Both the position numbers and the translations under genes were made by a program. DNA of 33,125 bases from Pseudomonas avellanae BPIC 631 (GTDB taxonomy: Bacteria; Pseudomonadota; Gammaproteobacteria; Pseudomonadales; Pseudomonadaceae): the NCBI RefSeq assembly GCF_000444135.1, contig NZ_ATDK01000256.1, positions 1 through 33,125 of the forward strand, read 5' to 3'. Every line of letters begins with the position of its first letter. The stretch's first letter is position 1. The notes beneath the pieces were generated by a model, which was not told the origin of the DNA, did no database searches, and worked only from the letters and a program-made list of their open reading frames with translations. Of this stretch, positions 18,701 to 27,183 are shown in pieces.

Positions 18701-21700
18701 ATATTCGTTGACCAGTTGCGCGATGCGATGCGGGTCGCGGTGTTCACCGGGGCCGGCCAGCAGCAGGCGGCAACCGGTGATCAGCGGCCAGAAACATTCC
18801 CACACCGACACATCGAAGCTGATCGGGGCCTTTTGCATCAGCACGTCGGTTTCGTCCAGCGCATACGTGGCCTGCATCCATTGCAGGCGCTCGGCCAGGG
18901 CCGCGTGGGTGTTGCCGACGCCTTTGGGCTGGCCGGTGGAACCTGAGGTGTAAATCACGTAGGCGAGGTTGTCGCCGTGCAGGTGCAGGCCCGGCGCGCT
19001 GACCGGCCAGTTGTCCAGGTGCAGCGTGTCCATCGCCAGCGTGCAAACGCCCTCGGCACTCGGCAAATCGCCGAGCAGATGGCTCTGGGTCAGCAGCAGT
19101 TCAACGCCGCTGTCTTGCAGCATGTAGGCCAGTCGCTCAATCGGGTAATCCGGGTCCAGCGGCACGTAAGCGCCACCGGCCTTGAGGATCGCCAACAGAC
19201 CGATCAACAGCTGTGGCGAACGCTCGGCGGCAATCGCCACCTTGATGTCCGGGCCGACGCCTTTGTCACGCAGGTAATGCGCCAGACGATTGGCCTGGGC
19301 ATGCAGGCTGGCGAAATCGAGGCTGCCGCCCTCCCACACCAGCGCAATACGCTCAGGGGTTTGCAGCGCCTGACGCTCCAGCAATTCAGGCAACCAGTTT
19401 TGCGCAGGCGTGCAGGCGGCGGCGCTCCATTGCGCCTGTTCGGCCAGTTCGTCAGCGTTGAGCAATTGCAGGTCGCCCAGCGCAACCTGTGCCTGCTGGC
19501 TGACCTGGGTCAGCAACTGCACATAGTGCCGGGCCAGACGCACGATGGTGTCGCGCTCGAACAGCTCGTCGGCGTAGTCGAAGGACAGGGTGAGGCGACC
19601 GTTACGGTCTTCTTCGCTGTGCAGTTGCAGGTCGAACTTTGCCTCGCGGCTGTGCCACGGCAGCTCTTCGGCGAGCAGCCCCGGCAGACGGCGCAAGGCG
19701 CTGAGGTCGCGTTGCTGGTGGTTGAACATGACTTGAAACAAACCATGCTCACGCGCCAGCGGGAACGCTTCGACCAGTTGCTCGAACGGCACGTCCTGAT
19801 GCGCCTGAGCATCAAGTGCGGCTTGGCGGGTCTGGCTCAGCAGGGTCGAAAACGGCAGGCGCGGGTCCAGTTGCGCGCGCAGCACCAAGGTGTTGATGAA
19901 GAAGCCGATCAGCCCTTGGGTTTCATGGCGCGGACGGTTAGCACCGGGCACGCCGATGCGAATGTCGGTCTGCCCGCTGTAGCGATGCAACAGGGTCTGA
20001 AAACCGGCCAGCAAGAGCATGAACGGTGTCGATTGCCAGGCTTGTGCGGTGTTGCGCACCGACGCGCTCAGTTCGGCGCTCAGGCGCAGGCTGTAACGCG
20101 ACGCGCTGTGCTGCTTGCGCAGCGAACGCGGGTGATCGGTGCTCAGCGTCAGGGTTGGCTGCTCATCGCCCAGTTGCTGTTTCCAGTAATCCAGCTGGCG
20201 CTCGGCCTCGCCCTGCGCCAGCCATTCACGCTGCCATTGGCCGTAGTCGGCGTAGCGCAGCGGCAAAGATGTCAATTCCAGGGTCTGGCTTTGAACGGTT
20301 GCCGCATAGAGTCGCGAGAACTCGTCGATCAGCACATTCAGCGACCAGCCATCGGCAATGATGTGGTGCAGCGTGACCAGCAACTGATGCTCTTCTTCGT
20401 CCAGTTGCAGCAACGTAACGCGCAGCAACGAGCCGTTTTGCAGATCGAACGGCAGACGCGCCTGCTCTTCACGGATCGCCAGCGCACGCGCCTGGCGCTC
20501 CTCGTCGGGCAGCTCGCTGATGTCGAGGGTGTGCAGCTGGAATTCGCCCGCTGCGTCGATGCGTTGCAGGGCCACGCCGTCCTGTTCGTAGAACCGCGTA
20601 CGCAGTGATTCATGCCGCTCGATCAGGCGCTGGAAGCTGCTGCGCAATGCAGTGAAATCCAGCTCGCCGCGCAGGTGCAGCCCGCCAGGAATGTTGTAGG
20701 CGCTGCTTTGCGGATCAAGCTGCCAAAGGAACCACAGACGGTTCTGCGCCAGCGATTGCGGCAGATGCTCGTTGCCCGGCAGGCGAACGATAGCGTTCTG
20801 CGCCGGAATGTTGCCGTGCGATGCGGCGCTCTGCAGCGCTTCGATCTGCGCAGCAAAGGCTGACAGCGTCGGCGCTTCAAACAGCAGGCGCAGGTTCAGG
20901 TCGATGCCCAGCGTCTCGCGCAACCTGGCCACCACCTGGGTCGCGACAATCGAGTTGCCACCCAGCAGGAAGAAATGGTCGTCGGCGCTGACCTGCTCGC
21001 ACTGCAACTGCTCGCACCAGACGCTGGCGATTTGCGCTTGCAGGTCCGAGCCCGAGGCTGAAATGCCGGTCTGGTGAGTTGTATCGGCCGCCGGGAAGAC
21101 TGCGTAGCTGTCGAGACTGCCATCGGCCAGACGGGTGCGGCAGGCCGACCGCTGCAATTTGCCGCTTGAAGTCTTGGGCAACGCGCCCGGATTGAGCAGC
21201 ACCACAACGCTCGGCGCTTCCTGAAAGGCCTCGGCCACGGTTTGCCGGATGAGTTTGATCAGCGCTTCGGGCGGCAGGATTTTCTGCACGCTGCGGCTGA
21301 CTTCAGCGGCGATGCCGATGCCTTCGCTGCCGTCCTGATTGACGGCGAACGCCGCGATGCGGCCTTTGCGCACCACATCGACTTCGCGCTCGATCACTTT
21401 CTCGATGTCTTGCGGGTACAGGTTGTGCCCGCGCACGATGAGCATGTCTTTCAAACGGCCGGTGATGTACAGCTCGCCGTGGCGCTGAAAGCCCAGATCG
21501 CCGGTGCGCAGCCAGGTCTGGCCGTCATGCTGGACGAAGGTTTTTGCGCTCGCTTCAGGGTTGCGCCAGTAACCGTGGGCGATGCTCGGCCCGCTGGCCC
21601 AGACTTCGCCAATGCTGTTTTCAGCCAGCACGTGCAGGGTAACGGGGTCGGCGATCAACACGCCGTGCCCCGGCTGGCCTGTGCCGCAGCTCATGACCGG

Positions 21701-22798
21701 CTGACCGTCGCCCAACTCGGCTACATTGCGCGCCAGGGCCTGCGCATCCAGACGCAGCGAAGGAATGCCCTTGCCGCGCTTGCCGCCGGCCACATACAGC
21801 GTGGCTTCGGCCAGCCCGTAGGACGCCATGAAGCTGTCCGGCGTGAAGCCACAGCTGGCGAATTTCTCGGCAAACGCATTCAGGCTGTCTTCGCGGATTG
21901 GCTCGGAGCCGGAATACGCCACGCGCCAGCGACTCAGGTCCAGCCGCTCCAGCGCCGAATCGCTGACCCGCGCGCTGCACAGTTGGTAGGCAAAATCAGG
22001 CCCGCCGCTGATGGTGCCGCCGTATTCGCTGATCGCCTCCAGCCAGCGTAACGGTCGCGTGAGGAAATAGGCCGGGGCCATGAGGATGCACGGCACGCCA
22101 CTGAAAATCGGTTGCAGCAAGCCGCCGATCAGGCCCATGTCGTGGTACAGCGGCAGCCAGCTGACGATCACGTCGTCCGGGTTGACGTCGATGCCGAAGC
22201 CATGACGGATCAATAGTTCGTTAGCGATCAGATTGCCATGAGTGACTTGCACGCCCTTGGGCAAGGCCGTCGAGCCGGAGGTGTATTGCAGAAACGCGAT
22301 GTCGTCGGCTTGCAACTGCGACCCCTGCCAGCCATCGGCCGACGCGCTGTCCAGCGTATCGACACACAGCAGTGGCGGCGCATCGGCAGCGGCCAGCTCT
22401 TCCATCTGCAACAGGGCAGGCTGCACGTCGGAAGCGGTCAGGACCAGACGTGGCTCGGCATCGGCAATGATCGACAGCAGCCGCTCCTGGTGATGACGGC
22501 GGTTGGATTCCGGTGGATAAGCCGGCACCGCGATCACACCGGCGTACAGGCAGCCGAAAAACGCAGCGACATAATCCGGCCCGCTGTGGAACAGCAGAAT
22601 CGCCCGATCCCCCGGCGCAGCCTGGCTTTGCAGCGCAGCGGCGATGGCGCGTGCGCGCAGGTCCAGATCACGGTAGGTCAACACCAGCCCTTGAGTTTTC
22701 TCATCGGTGAGAAAACGCAGGGCCAGCCGATCCGGCGTCTGCGAGGCGCGACGCTGAAGGGCCTGAGCCAGGGTGTCGGGGAGTTCAAACGCATCCAT
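9800..22798 (-). CDS. pvdL: Pyoverdine chromophore precursor synthetase PvdL (NRPS)
   Basis: A 4332-residue synthetase (P. aeruginosa PvdL is about 4340). Order: fatty-acyl-AMP ligase (1 to about 575, [13 protein letters not shown]), carrier (Ser616), C1 (HHIIADG 811-817), A1, carrier (Ser1672), C2 (HHIVTEG 1864-1870), A2, carrier (Ser2743), epimerase (HHLVVDG 2919-2925), C3 (HHILIDA from 3394), A3, carrier (Ser4270). There is no terminal thioesterase; the chain passes to the next synthetase. The family starts with a fatty acid, then adds L-Glu, D-Tyr and L-Dab. A3 pocket residues read by eye, D-I-W-E-L-T-A-D-D from Asp3921, match the Dab code I recall. The epimerase after A2 fits D-Tyr. A1 reads about D-V-W-H-F-G-R-I-N from Asp1329. 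AGGA lies about 10 bases before the ATG. I see no strong promoter in the 104 bases before it, so it is probably cotranscribed with pvdG. Confidence 0.96.
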   Translation of the reverse strand: MDAFELPDTLAQALQRRASQTPDRLALRFLTDEKTQGLVLTYRDLDLRARAIAAALQSQAAPGDRAILLFHSGPDYVAAFFGCLYAGVIAVPAYPPESNRRHHQERLLSIIADAEPRLVLTASDVQPALLQMEELAAADAPPLLCVDTLDSASADGWQGSQLQADDIAFLQYTSGSTALPKGVQVTHGNLIANELLIRHGFGIDVNPDDVIVSWLPLYHDMGLIGGLLQPIFSGVPCILMAPAYFLTRPLRWLEAISEYGGTISGGPDFAYQLCSARVSDSALERLDLSRWRVAYSGSEPIREDSLNAFAEKFASCGFTPDSFMASYGLAEATLYVAGGKRGKGIPSLRLDAQALARNVAELGDGQPVMSCGTGQPGHGVLIADPVTLHVLAENSIGEVWASGPSIAHGYWRNPEASAKTFVQHDGQTWLRTGDLGFQRHGELYITGRLKDMLIVRGHNLYPQDIEKVIEREVDVVRKGRIAAFAVNQDGSEGIGIAAEVSRSVQKILPPEALIKLIRQTVAEAFQEAPSVVVLLNPGALPKTSSGKLQRSACRTRLADGSLDSYAVFPAADTTHQTGISASGSDLQAQIASVWCEQLQCEQVSADDHFFLLGGNSIVATQVVARLRETLGIDLNLRLLFEAPTLSAFAAQIEALQSAASHGNIPAQNAIVRLPGNEHLPQSLAQNRLWFLWQLDPQSSAYNIPGGLHLRGELDFTALRSSFQRLIERHESLRTRFYEQDGVALQRIDAAGEFQLHTLDISELPDEERQARALAIREEQARLPFDLQNGSLLRVTLLQLDEEEHQLLVTLHHIIADGWSLNVLIDEFSRLYAATVQSQTLELTSLPLRYADYGQWQREWLAQGEAERQLDYWKQQLGDEQPTLTLSTDHPRSLRKQHSASRYSLRLSAELSASVRNTAQAWQSTPFMLLLAGFQTLLHRYSGQTDIRIGVPGANRPRHETQGLIGFFINTLVLRAQLDPRLPFSTLLSQTRQAALDAQAHQDVPFEQLVEAFPLAREHGLFQVMFNHQQRDLSALRRLPGLLAEELPWHSREAKFDLQLHSEEDRNGRLTLSFDYADELFERDTIVRLARHYVQLLTQVSQQAQVALGDLQLLNADELAEQAQWSAAACTPAQNWLPELLERQALQTPERIALVWEGGSLDFASLHAQANRLAHYLRDKGVGPDIKVAIAAERSPQLLIGLLAILKAGGAYVPLDPDYPIERLAYMLQDSGVELLLTQSHLLGDLPSAEGVCTLAMDTLHLDNWPVSAPGLHLHGDNLAYVIYTSGSTGQPKGVGNTHAALAERLQWMQATYALDETDVLMQKAPISFDVSVWECFWPLITGCRLLLAGPGEHRDPHRIAQLVNEYGVTTLHFVPPLLQLFIDEPLVQQCSSLRRLFSGGEALPGELRNRVLEQLPGVQLHNRYGPTETAINVTHWQCQRADGLRSPIGRPLGNVLCRVLDSELNPLPRGVAGELCIGGIGLARGYLNRPDLTAERFIADPLGLPGERLYRTGDLVRWATDGALEYLGRLDQQVKLRGFRVEPQEIEARLLAQPGVGHAAVLVRETAAGPQLIGYYTAEAGQDVQAERIKSALALELPDYMVPAQLVRLDSMPLSPSGKLDRRALPEPQWQTREHVEPHTDLQKHIAAVWRQVLGVPRVGLRDDFFELGGHSLLATQIISRVRQACDIDLPLRALFEASELGAFAEQVQTLQQSGARNSLQPIARVDRSQPVPLSYSQQRMWFLWQMEPDSPAYNVGGMARLSGVFDIECFEAALQALILRHETLRTTFPSVNGVACQKVSGQTGLSVQWQDYSALPAEVRQQRIQALADSEAHQPFDLETGPLLRACLVRAAELEHYFVLTLHHIVTEGWAMDIFARELGLLYEAFLDGKPSPLEPLAVQYLDYSVWQRQWMEAGERQRQLDYWTAQLGNEHPLLELPGDRPRPPVQSHQGELYRFDLNPELAAKVRAFNARNGLTLFMTMTTTLAVLLYRYSGQNDLRIGAPVANRIRPESEGLIGAFLNTQVLRVQLDGQMSVAQLFEQVRHTVIEGQSHQDLPFDHLVEALQPPRSAAYNPLFQVMCNVQRWEFQQSRELAGMTVDYLVNDARATKFDLNLEVTELDHRLGCCLTYSTDLFDEPRIAQMAEHWLNLLQALLADPQQRLSELPLLQSAERQQLLDSLGVEAGEQRLDQCIHSLFAEQARLRPQAAALTFAGQTLSYAELNARANQLAGMLRQRGVGPQVRVGLALPRSLDMVVGLLAILKAGGAYVPLDPEYPLERLHYMIEDSGVGLLLSDRALFAALGELPAGVARWCLEDDQPLLASFSSDELPFISLPQHQAYLIYTSGSTGKPKGVVVSHGEIAMHCQAVIRRFDMQPDDCELHFYSINFDAATERLLVPLLSGARVVLRAQGQWDAEEICTLIREQQVNILGFTPSYGSQLAQWLATQGQTLPVRMCITGGEALTGEHLQRIRAVFQPELFFNAYGPTETVVMPLASLAPQQLEEGEASVPIGRIVGARVAYILDADLAPVPQGASGELYIGGAGLAQGYHHRPGMTAERFVADPFASNGGRLYRTGDLVRQRTDGLVEYLGRIDHQVKIRGFRIELGEIETRLLEHEAIREAVVLALDTPSGKQLAGYLVSDVAGQGDEQQAQLRESLKSHLKAQLPDYMVPTHLMLLASMPLTANGKLDRRALPAPDPELNRQHYIAPASELEQQLAAIWCAVLNVEKVSINDNFFELGGDSILSIQVVSRARQAGIHFSPRDLFQHQTVQTLAAVATTHELIQAEQGLLEGASALTPIQHWFFDTPIPERQHWNQSLVLEPVSALDPRILEQALRAVLEQHDALRLSFTEQNGKWQAEHRAVTAETLLIQARVADMAECAALYADTQRSLDLHNGPLLRALLVDGPQGQQRLLMVIHHLVVDGVSWRVLLDDLQTAYRQLSDATPVRFAAKTSAFRDWAARLQAYAGNESLREELHVWQLQLGGPATNLPCHNPEGDQQNRHAQTVSVRLDAERTRQLLQQAPSAYRTQVNDLLLTALAQVVCRWSGQPSTLIQLEGHGRETLFDDIDLTRTVGWFTSAYPLRLTPALAADAASGDSIKAIKEQLRQVPHKGLGYGVLRYLADSASKAAMQALPVAPITFNYLGQFDQSFADDALFRPLEESAGAAHDPHAPLPNELSIDSQVYGGELLLRWTFSAERYQPAAIEALAQAYLAQLQGLIAHCLSDGSGGLTPSDFPLADLDQAQLDALPVAASHIEDVYPLTPMQEGMLLHTLLEPGTGLYYMQDRYRINSALDPERFGQAWQAVIARHEALRASFCWDIGETMLQVIHKPGSTPIDYLDWRDVPQDQQEPRLQALLKSEREAGFDLLNQPPFHLRLIRVDEARYWFMMSNHHILIDAWCRSLLMNDFFDLYTALGEGREAQLTPAPRYRDYIGWLQRRGLVQARDWWQHNLRGFERPTPIPSDRPFLREHAGDSGGMVVGDCYTRLDERDGAQLRELAQQHQLTVNTFAQAAWALTLRRMSGDRDVVFGVTVAGRPVELPQMQRTVGLFINTIALRVGMPGDERRCTVRDWLSQLLDSNMQLREYEYLPLVTIQENSELPKGQPLFDSLFVFENAPVEVSVLDRAQSFNATSDSGRTHTNYPLTAVCYPGDDLGLHLSYDQRYFDEATVQNMLGEFKRLLLALIEGFHGDMAELALLSEQERTFLIEGCNQSEQAYPLDKSYVELFEAQVAAHAERVAVSCQDIQLSYAELNIASNRLGHALIEAGVSFDQPVALLAERGPELLGMIIGSFKAGAGYLPLDPALPNVRLSGIIAQSGTPVLVCSACCLEQGRALLESDRPRLRVWEDVQQSESAQHNPGRYSAADNLAYVIFTSGSTGLPKGVMVEQRGMLNNQLSKVPYLNLSDSDVIAQTASQSFDISVWQFLAAPLFGARVDIVPNDIARDPQALLAHVQAQRISVLESVPSLITGLLAEQHATLDSLRWLLPTGEAMPPELASQWLQRYPAIGLVNAYGPAECSDDVAFFRVDAASTRSAYLPIGSPTDNNRLYLLDDALDLVPLGAVGELCVAGAGVGRGYVADPSRTVPVFVPHPFGAPGERLYRTGDLARRRKDGVLEYVGRVDHQVKIRGYRIELGEIETRLLEHSAIRESVVLDIDGPLGKVLAAYLVPSAAAQDHDALRDALKSHLKASLPDYMVPAHLVILEAMPLTPNGKLDRKALPAPDVSQAQQDYQAPQTEMEQQLATIWADVLKVERVGITDNFFELGGHSLLATQVVTRAQKLLQRNVPLRAMFEFNTVQALAEHLESLGGAQVDEQKFDRLADLMAELEGF

Positions 22799-22902
22799 GA
22801 TGGGGTTCCTGCTAGATTCGGCGTGCCAGATAAGATCTGAATGTCAAGAAAAGCGCGCGCCCTGGGGTGAGGCCGCGCGTGAGGCAAAAGAGCCAGAAAC
22901 GC

Positions 22903-23661
22903 TCAACCGGCGGCCCGGCTCAACTGCCGTGAAGCGCTGTTGCGCCAGCGGGCCAGGTGCTGCTCGCAGTACCGCCGCAGATGGCGAAGCGTTTGCGCTT
23001 GCTCATCGACCAGATAGAAGTGATGCCCTTCGAACATGTCCAGCGAGAAGCCGGTGCAGGTTTCCTCCTGCCAGTCGAGCAGTTGCTCAACGCTGACGCT
23101 GTCCTGCTTGCCGCCAAACACATGAATCGGCACGCTCAACGGCTCGCGCTGGCCGTACACAAAGCTGCCGCAGAGCAGAAAGTCGGCGCGCAGGATTGGC
23201 AGCATCAGCTGCATCAACTCTTCATTGGCGATGACGTTTTCGCTGGTGCCCTTGAGCGTGCGCAGTCGCGCGATCAGCTGTTCGTCGGTCTTGGCGACCG
23301 CGTATTCGCTGACATCGCGGCGCACCGGGCCCGCAGTGGCCGAGGCAAACAACGCCAGCGGCGCGGGCAGACCTCGCTCACGCAACGCATGCGCCAGCTC
23401 GAAGGCCAGCAGCCCGCCCAGGCTGTGACCGAACAGCGCATAGGGTTTGTCCAGTTCGGCGCTGATCTCGTCAGCCAGGTGGTTGGCCAGTCGCACGATC
23501 TCGGTTTGCAACACTTCGTCCATGCGCATGCCGCGACCGGGAAGCTCCAGCGGGCGCACGTTCAGCCACTCGGGCAATTTGCGCCGCCACGGGCTGTAGA
23601 ACATCGCGCTGGCGCCGGAGAACGGCAGGCAGAACAGCGTCAGGCTCACGGGCGTGCTCAT
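22903..23661 (-). CDS. pvdG: Type II thioesterase PvdG of pyoverdine synthesis
   Basis: A 252-residue alpha/beta hydrolase of the type II (editing) thioesterase family, which clears misloaded groups from NRPS carrier domains. The nucleophile is Ser80 in GHSLGG; an oxyanion-type motif PFSGAS lies at 14-19; the acid is probably Asp in FGGKQDSV and the catalytic His is in FEGHHFYL. The start at 23661 (MSTPVS) fits the family. Its own ribosome site is poor (GGACGG), but the start codon overlaps the stop of a 21-codon ORF that has a very good site, so translation may be coupled. A reading frame extending upstream to 23754 is less likely. Transcription probably starts at the box at 23782-23805 and continues into pvdL. 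Confidence 0.88.
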   Translation of the reverse strand: MSTPVSLTLFCLPFSGASAMFYSPWRRKLPEWLNVRPLELPGRGMRMDEVLQTEIVRLANHLADEISAELDKPYALFGHSLGGLLAFELAHALRERGLPAPLALFASATAGPVRRDVSEYAVAKTDEQLIARLRTLKGTSENVIANEELMQLMLPILRADFLLCGSFVYGQREPLSVPIHVFGGKQDSVSVEQLLDWQEETCTGFSLDMFEGHHFYLVDEQAQTLRHLRRYCEQHLARWRNSASRQLSRAAG

Positions 23662-23723
23662 ATCGAAACCGTCCGGTGGTGGGCGCGGGTGTAACAGCGG
23701 CGAGGCGCGTGATCGAAACGCAT
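23658..23723 (-). CDS. Possible 21-residue leader ORF overlapping pvdG
   Basis: An ATG at 23723 preceded by CAGGAGAACCCC, a strong ribosome site at ideal spacing, opens a 21-codon ORF. Its TGA overlaps the pvdG ATG as ATGA. The peptide is basic and His/Arg-rich (RFDHAPRRCYTRAHH), with one Cys and no recognisable domain. It may serve only to couple ribosomes into pvdG, or may be a regulatory leader. Both its good ribosome site and the weak pvdG site support real translation, but coding of so short a sequence cannot be proven here. Confidence 0.45.
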   Translation of the reverse strand: MRFDHAPRRCYTRAHHRTVSI

Positions 23724-23781
23724 GGGGTTCTCCTGAGGTATTCCCTGGCCGCAACCGTGGTCGGGCCTGTCACCAATGAGA

Positions 23782-23805
23782 ACGGATGGCGTCTGCAAGA
23801 AATTA
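23782..23805 (-). promoter_or_regulatory. PvdS-type iron-starvation box for pvdG-pvdL
   Basis: On the minus strand TAATT, 16 bases, CGT. It lies about 60 bases before the leader ORF and 120 before pvdG. No comparable box is seen immediately before pvdL, so this is the best candidate promoter for both genes. It faces away from pvdS. Confidence 0.8.
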
Positions 23806-23843
23806 GGTATGAATGCCCGCCGCGAGCGCGTGACCAACCGAGT

Positions 23844-23860
23844 CGCACTTTTTAAGTGCG
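23844..23860. promoter_or_regulatory. Perfect 7-base inverted repeat between pvdG and pvdS promoters
   Basis: CGCACTT-TTT-AAGTGCG forms a perfect stem with a 3-base loop, 17 bases upstream of the pvdS -35 element and about 40 bases behind the pvdG promoter. It could be an operator for a regulator or an insulating hairpin. It does not resemble a Fur box or an iron-starvation box. Confidence 0.4.
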
Positions 23861-23877
23861 CTGATTGGCTTTCGCAT

Positions 23878-23906
23878 TTGACAATAATTATCATTAAGGC
23901 TAATTT
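23878..23906 (+). promoter_or_regulatory. pvdS: pvdS sigma-70 promoter with overlapping Fur box
   Basis: TTGACA (23878-23883), a 17-base spacer and TAATTT (23901-23906) make a near-ideal sigma-70 promoter. A Fur-box-like 19-mer at 23880-23898 (GACAATAATTATCATTAAG) matches the classical GATAATGATAATCATTATC in about 14 of 19 positions and covers the spacer. Iron-loaded Fur would block RNA polymerase, the known control of pvdS in pseudomonads. The message would have a leader of about 65 bases. Confidence 0.85.
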
Positions 23907-23976
23907 GTTGCCCCATGTGACGGCGCTGCTCCTCGTGCAGCCCTCCCCCCATTGGCTTTGCAGCAAGGTGAATTCC

Positions 23977-24513
23977 ATGACGGAACACGTAATCACAAGT
24001 AAGTGCGAGTCACCGCTACTCCAGGCATTCGTCGACAACTATCTGCTGCTGGTCAAGATTGCCGCGCGCATCGTGGGCTGCCGGTCTCGCGCCGAGGACG
24101 TTGTGCAGGATGCGTTCTTCAGATTGCGCTCCGCGCCTCAGGCCACGCTGACCTTCAAAGCACAGCTCAGCTATCTGTTTCAGATCGTGCGCAATCTGGC
24201 CATCGACCACTACCGCAAGCAGGCACTGGAACAGAAATACACCGGCCCCGAGGCCGAGGGGCTGAATGTGGTGATTCAGGGTGCATCGCCAGAGATCTCG
24301 CACATCAACTTCACAAGCCTGGAGAAAATCGCCGACGCCTTGAGCGAGTTGCCGCCCCGCACTCGTTACGCGTTCGAGATGTACCGCCTGCACGGCGTGC
24401 CGCAGAAGGACATCGCCAAGGAACTGGGCGTATCGCCGACGCTGGTCAATTTCATGATCCGCGATGCGCTGATTCATTGCCGCAAGGTCAACGGCGCCAC
24501 CGCCGAAGCCTGA
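23977..24513 (+). CDS. pvdS: Iron-starvation ECF sigma factor PvdS
   Basis: A 178-residue ECF sigma factor of the FecI/PvdS group that directs RNA polymerase to pyoverdine promoters. Region 2 is seen at about 15-85 (ARIVGCRSRAEDVVQDAFFRL) and region 4 at about 120-172, including the helix-turn-helix GVPQKDIAKELGVSPTLVNFMIRDAL. The start at 23977 has AAGGTG at correct spacing; the open frame back to 23776 would run through the promoter and Fur box. In P. aeruginosa the protein is held by the anti-sigma factor FpvR until ferripyoverdine is sensed by FpvA; neither gene is in this window. It ends just before a strong terminator. Confidence 0.94.
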   Translation: MTEHVITSKCESPLLQAFVDNYLLLVKIAARIVGCRSRAEDVVQDAFFRLRSAPQATLTFKAQLSYLFQIVRNLAIDHYRKQALEQKYTGPEAEGLNVVIQGASPEISHINFTSLEKIADALSELPPRTRYAFEMYRLHGVPQKDIAKELGVSPTLVNFMIRDALIHCRKVNGATAEA

Positions 24514-24528
24514 CTTTTCAGACAGACG

Positions 24529-24560
24529 AAAAAATCCGGAGCCATGGCTCCGGATTTTTT
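24529..24560. terminator. Bidirectional rho-independent terminator after pvdS
   Basis: A perfect palindromic stem (24534-24555; arms ATCCGGAGCC and GGCTCCGGAT) has an A-run before it and a run of six T after it. It works in both directions, ending pvdS on the plus strand and the convergent SnoaL-like gene on the minus strand. Confidence 0.9.
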
Positions 24561-24585
24561 GTTTCAGCTGACTATCTGCTGTCGA

Positions 24586-25110
24586 TCAGCGGCTGACCTG
24601 GTACTCAGGCTGTATTTCCGGCATGGCCGAAGAGTGGTGGTTGAGAATCTTCCACTCGTTGCCGATGCGGTGGTAAAGGAACGAATAACGCGCCTGTACC
24701 TTGGTTTTTTTGCCATCTGCCGCTGTCAGGGTGAAGGTGTAGACACCGTTGTCCGCCGCTGCATCAGGTCCCAGGCGACGGATCTCCCGGTAGTTGATCT
24801 CGCCAACCGGCTTGAGCACCAGGAAGTGATCGAAGTAGTCGGTGATCTCGGCCGGGGTAGCACGTACCTTGTTGGAGACCGTAGGCTGCAAGACTGCGTC
24901 CTGTGCATACAACGAGGCGACTGTCTTCGGGTTACCGGTCTGCAAGGCTTTGTTCCAGCGATCAAAAAGACCGGCAATTTCCTTGTCATTCACACTGCTT
25001 GGCGCCTCGGCCACCATGCGGTAGGTGTAGCCGGACGGCTCGGCAGCAGCCTGAACCATCGGTGCACTCACAGCCAGCAACAGGGCCAGGGCGGTCAATT
25101 TTGTTTTCAT
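24586..25110 (-). CDS. Secreted SnoaL-like (NTF2-fold) protein
   Basis: A 174-residue protein with a Sec signal peptide (about 1-22, MVQAAAEP at the cleavage region) and an NTF2-like domain of the SgcJ/EcaC or calcium/calmodulin kinase association type. Typical elements are VNDKEIAGLFDRWNKALQTGNPKTVASLYAQDAVLQPTVS, YFDHFL in the middle, and ARYSFLYHRIGNEWKILNHHSS at the end. Such domains bind small molecules or dimerise; no catalytic function can be assigned. AGGAGA lies at suitable spacing from the start. It is convergent with pvdS but shows no iron-starvation box, so a link to pyoverdine is not supported. Confidence 0.82.
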   Translation of the reverse strand: MKTKLTALALLLAVSAPMVQAAAEPSGYTYRMVAEAPSSVNDKEIAGLFDRWNKALQTGNPKTVASLYAQDAVLQPTVSNKVRATPAEITDYFDHFLVLKPVGEINYREIRRLGPDAAADNGVYTFTLTAADGKKTKVQARYSFLYHRIGNEWKILNHHSSAMPEIQPEYQVSR

Positions 25111-25333
25111 CGCTATTCTCCTACGGGGATCTGTTCAGGGATTCAGTGAGAGCTACTTTGCCTTCCCCGCCCCGGCTCGCCATCGGCCAACCGGGGTTAT
25201 CTTTGTATGCCGATCGGCAGATGGGCTTTACCTCCTGTTACAGTTCTAATAGCGTCACTTCTCTATATGCCAACGCTGGCGTGGCGTCTCGCCGACGCAG
25301 CCATCGTTGACAGAGCCCTTCGCTGGAGACCCC
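25111..25333. promoter_or_regulatory. Divergent intergenic region with a 12-base palindrome
   Basis: This 223-base gap separates the SnoaL-like gene from the kinase operon. It contains a perfect palindrome TGCCGATCGGCA (25208-25219) that could bind a dimeric regulator. I could not pick out a convincing -35/-10 pair for either gene. Confidence 0.3.
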
Positions 25334-26518
25334 ATGCAAAACCCACCCCACGACCCGGCAAGCGCGCTGGCCATCCGCAACCATTATCGCCAGTCGCAAA
25401 GCCGTGCCGCACGCCTTCGTCTGCTGGTCGATACGGGTCAGGAACTGATCCAGTTGCCCCCCGAAGCCATGCGCAAATGCGTGTTGCAGCGCGCGTGCGC
25501 GTTCGTGGCGATGGACCACGGCCTGCTACTGGAATGGGGCGCCGACAACGGCGTGCAGACCACCGCCCGTCATGGCAGCAAAGAACGCCTGAGCACCCTC
25601 GAAACGGCCGCCGACCCGCTGGCCATCGGCCCGCAATGGCTGGAGCGGCCGGGCACTCACCTGCCCTGCGTACTGCTGCTGCCTTTGCGCGGCGCCGATG
25701 AGGGCTCTTTCGGGACGCTGGTGCTGGCCAACAGCGTCGCCATCAGCGCACCCGACGGTGAAGACATCGAGTCTCTGCAACTGCTCGCCACCCTGCTCGC
25801 GGCGCATCTGGAGAACAATCGCCTGCTCGAAGCGCTGGTTGCACGCGACCGAACCATGTCACAACTGGTTCGTCAGCTGTTCACCGCGCAGGAAGACGAA
25901 CGCAAACGCGTGGCCTACGACCTGCATGACGGCCTGGCCCAGACTCTGGCTGGCCTGCACCAGCGCTTGCAGGGTTTTGCCGGTCGCTGCCCGGAACTGC
26001 CAGCGCAACTGGACGCCGATCTGCAGGCCATTCTAAAACTGGCGCAGCATTGCGTTGGTGAGGGTCGGCAATTGATCAGCGGCCTGCGACCGGCCGTTCT
26101 GGACGATTTCGGGCTGTGGCAGGCGGTCGACAAGGAAGCCGATCGGCTGCGTGAAGCGGGCATCATCGTGCAGTGGACATCGCAGTCTCTGGAGCGCCTG
26201 CCCAGCCATCTGGAGATCGCACTGTTCCGCATCGCTCAGGAAGGCATCAATAACGTGCTCAAGCACGCCAATGCCAGTTGCGTGGAACTGGCGCTGGAAC
26301 TGAGTGACGGCAACGTTTCACTCAGGCTGCAGGACAACGGCCGTGGCTTCATCACCGAAAAACCAATCAACGGCACGGGCGTGCAGAAGCTCGGCCTGGT
26401 GGCCATGCAGGAACGCGCCAGCCTGCTGGGTGGCCGCCTGACCTGCGTCAGCCGCCCCGGGCGTGGCACCCGGCTACGCACCGTCGTCCCTTTCACTGCA
26501 GACAAGGCAATGACATGA
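25334..26518 (+). CDS. Cytoplasmic GAF-type sensor histidine kinase (NarL/HisKA_3 family)
   Basis: A 394-residue kinase with no membrane segment. A GAF-like sensory domain spans about 30-165 (RACAFVAMDHGLLLEW to LLATLLAAHLENNRLLEALV). A HisKA_3 dimerisation domain begins near 180 with phospho-acceptor His198 in RVAYDLHDGLAQTLAG. A HATPase_c domain lies at about 290-390 (N-box EGINNVLKHANAS, G-box DNGRGF and GLVAMQERASLLGG). The start at 25334 is preceded by GGAGACCCC; an in-frame start at 25307 is less likely. It overlaps the next gene by ATGA, so the response regulator is its likely partner. The ligand is unknown. Confidence 0.87.
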   Translation: MQNPPHDPASALAIRNHYRQSQSRAARLRLLVDTGQELIQLPPEAMRKCVLQRACAFVAMDHGLLLEWGADNGVQTTARHGSKERLSTLETAADPLAIGPQWLERPGTHLPCVLLLPLRGADEGSFGTLVLANSVAISAPDGEDIESLQLLATLLAAHLENNRLLEALVARDRTMSQLVRQLFTAQEDERKRVAYDLHDGLAQTLAGLHQRLQGFAGRCPELPAQLDADLQAILKLAQHCVGEGRQLISGLRPAVLDDFGLWQAVDKEADRLREAGIIVQWTSQSLERLPSHLEIALFRIAQEGINNVLKHANASCVELALELSDGNVSLRLQDNGRGFITEKPINGTGVQKLGLVAMQERASLLGGRLTCVSRPGRGTRLRTVVPFTADKAMT

Positions 26519-27183
26519 CTGACACTGTGCGACTGGTCCTGGCGGACGATCATGAGGTGACCCGCACCGGGTTCGTCTCGTTACTGGCGGGCCATCCGGA
26601 ATTCGAAGTGGTTGGCCAGGCTGCCGACGGCCAGCAGGCGATCGACCTGTGCCAGGCGCTGCAACCGGACATCGCGATTCTCGATATCCGCATGCCGGTG
26701 CTCAACGGGCTGGGAGCGGCGCGCATTCTTCAACAACGCATGCCCGGTCTGAAAGTGGTGATTTTCACCATGGACGACAGCACCGACCATCTGGAAGCTG
26801 CCATCAGCGCAGGCGCGGTGGGCTATCTGCTCAAGGATGCCAGCCGCGACGAAGTGATCGACGGCCTGCAACGCGTGGCACGTGGCGAAGAGGCATTGAA
26901 CAGCGCCGTCAGTGCGCGCCTGCTGCGACGCATGACCGAACGCAACACCAGTGGCGCGAGCGTGCCGGAAGCGCTGACGCCCCGTGAACGCCAGGTGCTG
27001 GGGCTGGTTGCAGGCGGCTTCAGCAATCGGGAGATCGGCGAAAAACTTGGCATCACCACCGGCACCGCCAAGGCGCACGTGGAAAAGGTCATCGGCAAGC
27101 TGGGCGCTTCGGATCGCACCCAGGCGGCGGTGCGCGGCGTGGCACTGGGGCTGGTGAGCCAGTCGGCGAGCGACTGGCGATGA
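26515..27183 (+). CDS. NarL/FixJ-type response regulator
   Basis: A 222-residue regulator with an N-terminal receiver (acidic DDH at 11-13, phosphorylation site Asp57 in AILDIRMPV, Lys in YLLKDAS) and a C-terminal LuxR-type helix-turn-helix at about 155-215 (LTPRERQVLGLVAGGFSNREIGEKLGITTGTAKAHV, written here as the family signature region). It should act as a DNA-binding regulator phosphorylated by the upstream GAF kinase. It overlaps both neighbours by ATGA. Target genes cannot be read from the sequence. Confidence 0.92.
   Translation: MTDTVRLVLADDHEVTRTGFVSLLAGHPEFEVVGQAADGQQAIDLCQALQPDIAILDIRMPVLNGLGAARILQQRMPGLKVVIFTMDDSTDHLEAAISAGAVGYLLKDASRDEVIDGLQRVARGEEALNSAVSARLLRRMTERNTSGASVPEALTPRERQVLGLVAGGFSNREIGEKLGITTGTAKAHVEKVIGKLGASDRTQAAVRGVALGLVSQSASDWR

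Noticed and set aside
14654..18946. Very long plus-strand ORF (1430 codons) opposite pvdL
   Set aside because: It is the antisense shadow of the high-GC NRPS gene; the composition (Gln/His/Arg/Ala-rich) and lack of any domain or ribosome site show it is not coding.
22819..22847. TTGACA on the minus strand just upstream of pvdL as a promoter
   Set aside because: No acceptable -10 element at 16-18 bases, so read-through from pvdG is more likely.
23776..23976. N-terminal extension of PvdS
   Set aside because: It would translate through the sigma-70 promoter and Fur box; the ATG at 23977 has a good ribosome site and the usual family length.
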